Positions 61,948-64,000 of a DNA stretch of 64,000 bases are shown piece after piece (position 1 is the stretch's first letter; the number at the start of each line of letters is the position of its first letter). The stretch spans positions 369,524-433,523 of the forward strand of contig DLHT01000006.1 in the NCBI GenBank assembly GCA_002483365.1. Direction: 5' to 3'. Under the pieces are notes generated by a model. The model was not told the origin of the DNA. It saw only the letters and a list, made by a program, of their open reading frames with translations, and did no database searches. Source of the DNA: Cellvibrio sp. UBA7661. GTDB lineage: Bacteria; Pseudomonadota; Gammaproteobacteria; Pseudomonadales; Cellvibrionaceae. The position numbers were made by a program, and so were the translations under genes.

Positions 61948-64000
61948 GATGATAATTCCCATTGCGTTAAATAGCGGTGAACCCATTGGATAAAATCGGT
62001 TGCGGGCAAAGGCTTGCTATAAAGATAGCCCTGCGCTGTATCACAACCATATTGCTTTAATAATAATTTAATCGCCTCGGATTCAACGCCTTCAGCTGTA
62101 ACACTCAAGCCCAATGTATGCCCAAGGTCAATTGTTGAACGCACAATGAGTTGGTCATCTGCACTGGTGTCTAAATTCAAAATAAAGGATTTATCAATTT
62201 TTAATTCAGAGACAGGTAATTTTTTTAATTGTGACAGCGAGGAATAGCCCGTACCGAAATCATCAATTGACAATGTCAGCCCCAGATCGCGCAAGCGTCG
62301 TAAATTGTTTAAACATTTATCAGCTTCGCGCATGATTGCGCTTTCGGTGATTTCCAAATACAGATTTTCTGCAGGCACTTTATATGTTTGCAATAATTCG
62401 GCGACGTATGCAGGTAAATCATCAACCAATAAATCCAATGCCGATAAATTAACTGAACAGGTTATTGTTATTTTTTCATCGAGCAGCGTACGCAATTGTG
62501 CGACGGCTGTTTTCAATGCCCAGCGAGTCAAGAGCGTGATCTGGCCGGAACTTTCAATAACACCGATAAATTCTTCCGGATTGATAAAACCCATTTCCGG
62601 ATGATGCCAACGCACCAACGCCTCGGCACCCAATATATGGGGTCGTTCAAGATTGACTTTGGGTTGGTAATACAAACTGATATGGCCGTTTTTTAACGAG
62701 TTTTCAAATTCGCGGAATAAGTATAACCGGCGCAAGTGTTTTTCATCCCACCCCTGTTTATACCAACTGGTGTGCCTTTCACTATTGCGTCCTTCATTTA
62801 ATGCAAGGTTTGCACGGCGCAATAATGCATCGGCTGCATCGGCATCTTCCGGATAACTCGCCAAGCCAATATTGATTTCAATACTCACCTGCAATCCATT
62901 TACCAACAGAGGTGTTTTAAAAACGGAATGGATTAATTCGGCCTGCTCACTGACTGCTTCTTTATTGTCTGCCATCAGTATGACCAAAAATTCATCGCTA
63001 CCTAAACGCAACACGTCGCCGTGCGTAAGTATGCGCGCAATTTTTTGCCCTACTTCACGCAATACCGCATCACCAATTTCCTGACTGAGTTCGTCATTGA
63101 TCTGGGTAAAATTTTTAATATCGATCACTAATAAATAGACCGATTTTTTAAGTGGATGCGAGCGTGAAATTGCATCTTCCAATTCCGGGAACACCCGCAG
63201 CCGGTTGGGCAAGCCGGTGAGTGGATCATGCTCCGATTGATAAAGTACTTGTTGCTCTCGTTCGCCAATCGCTTGTTGCATCGAAATAAATGCCCGCGCC
63301 AAATCACCCAATTCATCTTTGGATGTCACCGCGATGGGCGTTGCATAAAAACCGCTGGCAATTTTCCGTGCGATATCCGCCAGCAAGCGTACAGGGCGCG
63401 TCACACTGCGCGCTAAAAATAACGCGGCGACACCGGCAAGCACCGCAAACACCAAAGCCAAAATAAACAATTGGACATTTAACCGTGAAAAAGGCGCCAT
63501 CACCTGACTGAGAGGCACTTGCAATACCGCAAGCAACTGATTGTTTTGGCGCGACGCAGGTACCACTAACGTAATCAAGTCATCATAAACAAACACTTCT
63601 CCTTGTTTCGTATCGCGATTGAGTTGCTTGACTAAAGCATCGCGTGACAAGCCCGCTTGGGTACCATTTAAATAACGAAACTCCTGCCCGTCATGCATCA
63701 CAAAAGATACTTCCAAGCCGGTCAAGCGCTGCAAGTCATGACTGAATTCTTGCTTGATTTCAAACCCCATACCAGCAAGGCCAATAATGACCGGCGCTTT
63801 TACTGCAAACATTACAAATTGATAGGCACGACCATCGATAATAATAATGTCATAAGCCTGTCCGCGATGTTGTGCCTGCGTTTTCAAGCTATTAAATTCG
63901 TCGGTAATTTGCAGGCCGAACATTTCATCACTGGCAATAAATTTTCCATCGCGGGTGATAAGTACGCCGATATCCGCTTTGACTCGTGCAGAGTGATTGA
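61944..64000 (-). CDS. Membrane GGDEF-EAL protein, N-terminus beyond the window
   Basis: Open to the right edge; in-frame coding continues upstream of the ATG at 63923 (RVKADIGVLITRDGKFIASDE), so the real start is outside. The visible order is a Cache-like periplasmic sensor, a membrane helix (LNVQLFILALVFAVLAGVAA), HAMP (about SVTRPVRLLADIARKIASG), GGDEF, EAL. The GGDEF signature reads LGSDEF, with Ser for the second Gly, so cyclase activity is probably weak or lost. The EAL domain has EALVRW, CSVNLSA, LEITESA, DDFGTGYSSLSQLKKLP, KIDKSFI and AEGVES, so it should hydrolyse c-di-GMP. It leads the DUF3034-globin operon, with a four-base ATGA overlap. Confidence 0.9.
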   Translation of the reverse strand, partial: NHSARVKADIGVLITRDGKFIASDEMFGLQITDEFNSLKTQAQHRGQAYDIIIIDGRAYQFVMFAVKAPVIIGLAGMGFEIKQEFSHDLQRLTGLEVSFVMHDGQEFRYLNGTQAGLSRDALVKQLNRDTKQGEVFVYDDLITLVVPASRQNNQLLAVLQVPLSQVMAPFSRLNVQLFILALVFAVLAGVAALFLARSVTRPVRLLADIARKIASGFYATPIAVTSKDELGDLARAFISMQQAIGEREQQVLYQSEHDPLTGLPNRLRVFPELEDAISRSHPLKKSVYLLVIDIKNFTQINDELSQEIGDAVLREVGQKIARILTHGDVLRLGSDEFLVILMADNKEAVSEQAELIHSVFKTPLLVNGLQVSIEINIGLASYPEDADAADALLRRANLALNEGRNSERHTSWYKQGWDEKHLRRLYLFREFENSLKNGHISLYYQPKVNLERPHILGAEALVRWHHPEMGFINPEEFIGVIESSGQITLLTRWALKTAVAQLRTLLDEKITITCSVNLSALDLLVDDLPAYVAELLQTYKVPAENLYLEITESAIMREADKCLNNLRRLRDLGLTLSIDDFGTGYSSLSQLKKLPVSELKIDKSFILNLDTSADDQLIVRSTIDLGHTLGLSVTAEGVESEAIKLLLKQYGCDTAQGYLYSKPLPATDFIQWVHRYLTQWELSS

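Overview
The window looks like a chromosomal segment of a Gram-negative, polysaccharide-degrading gammaproteobacterium, most likely Cellvibrio or a close relative (Cellvibrionaceae). The grounds are a full set of type II secretion genes, a very large TonB-dependent receptor next to flavin-dependent tryptophan-halogenase homologues, a family 9 glycoside hydrolase, a FadE-type acyl-CoA dehydrogenase and c-di-GMP signalling proteins. The genus is inferred from gene content and style; no rRNA or other marker gene is present.

Region 1 (1-12297) is an exopolysaccharide locus of the XrtA/PEP-CTERM-associated type. A minus-strand operon (8843 to 362) encodes a priming sugar-phosphate transferase, a Wza-like export lipoprotein, a chain-length determinant, a BY-kinase-like ATPase with an abolished P-loop, an outer-membrane barrel and a TPR lipoprotein (PrsT-like). 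It ends at a rho-independent terminator. The divergent plus-strand operon (9056 to 12297) makes and modifies precursors: TviB-type nucleotide-sugar dehydrogenase, uronate epimerase and XrtA-type polysaccharide deacetylase. No exosortase is visible. A tRNA-Arg(CCG) follows at 12362-12438.

Region 2 (12456-29815) is one long minus-strand surface-glycan cluster: dTDP-rhamnose synthesis (rfbA, rfbC, rfbD, rfbB), an ABC-2 exporter (wzm, wzt), glycosyltransferases, three acyltransferase-3 proteins, an APS kinase for PAPS supply, two stand-alone sulfotransferases and a 1157-residue sulfotransferase-GT2-GT4 fusion. Together these predict a rhamnose-containing, acylated and sulfated O-antigen or capsule.

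Region 3 (29943-44944) starts with an abundant-looking exported Ala/Thr-rich protein of unknown function. The type II secretion genes follow on the minus strand (gspE, F, G, H, I, J, K, L, M, a GspC/GspN-like gene, then gspD). Between the last two, a small GIY-YIG nuclease gene lies between REP-like direct repeats. A GT2 glycosyltransferase and a membrane diguanylate cyclase are on the plus strand.

Region 4 (44965-49673) holds fadE, a CobW-family metallochaperone GTPase and a YebE/TerB-like gene whose promoter region carries seven perfect copies of an 8-bp tandem repeat.

Region 5 (49770-60467) is a carbohydrate-uptake locus. It has three tryptophan-halogenase homologues, a 1005-residue TonB-dependent receptor with a promoter carrying two LacI-type palindromes, and a GH9 enzyme. 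Region 6 (60612-64000) is a tight three-gene operon: GGDEF/EAL membrane protein (running off the right edge), DUF3034 outer-membrane protein and a truncated-haemoglobin lipoprotein. REP-like palindromes (core TCCCCGC..GCGGGGA followed by TGACGA) recur at 24957, 33878, 34275 and 51294.
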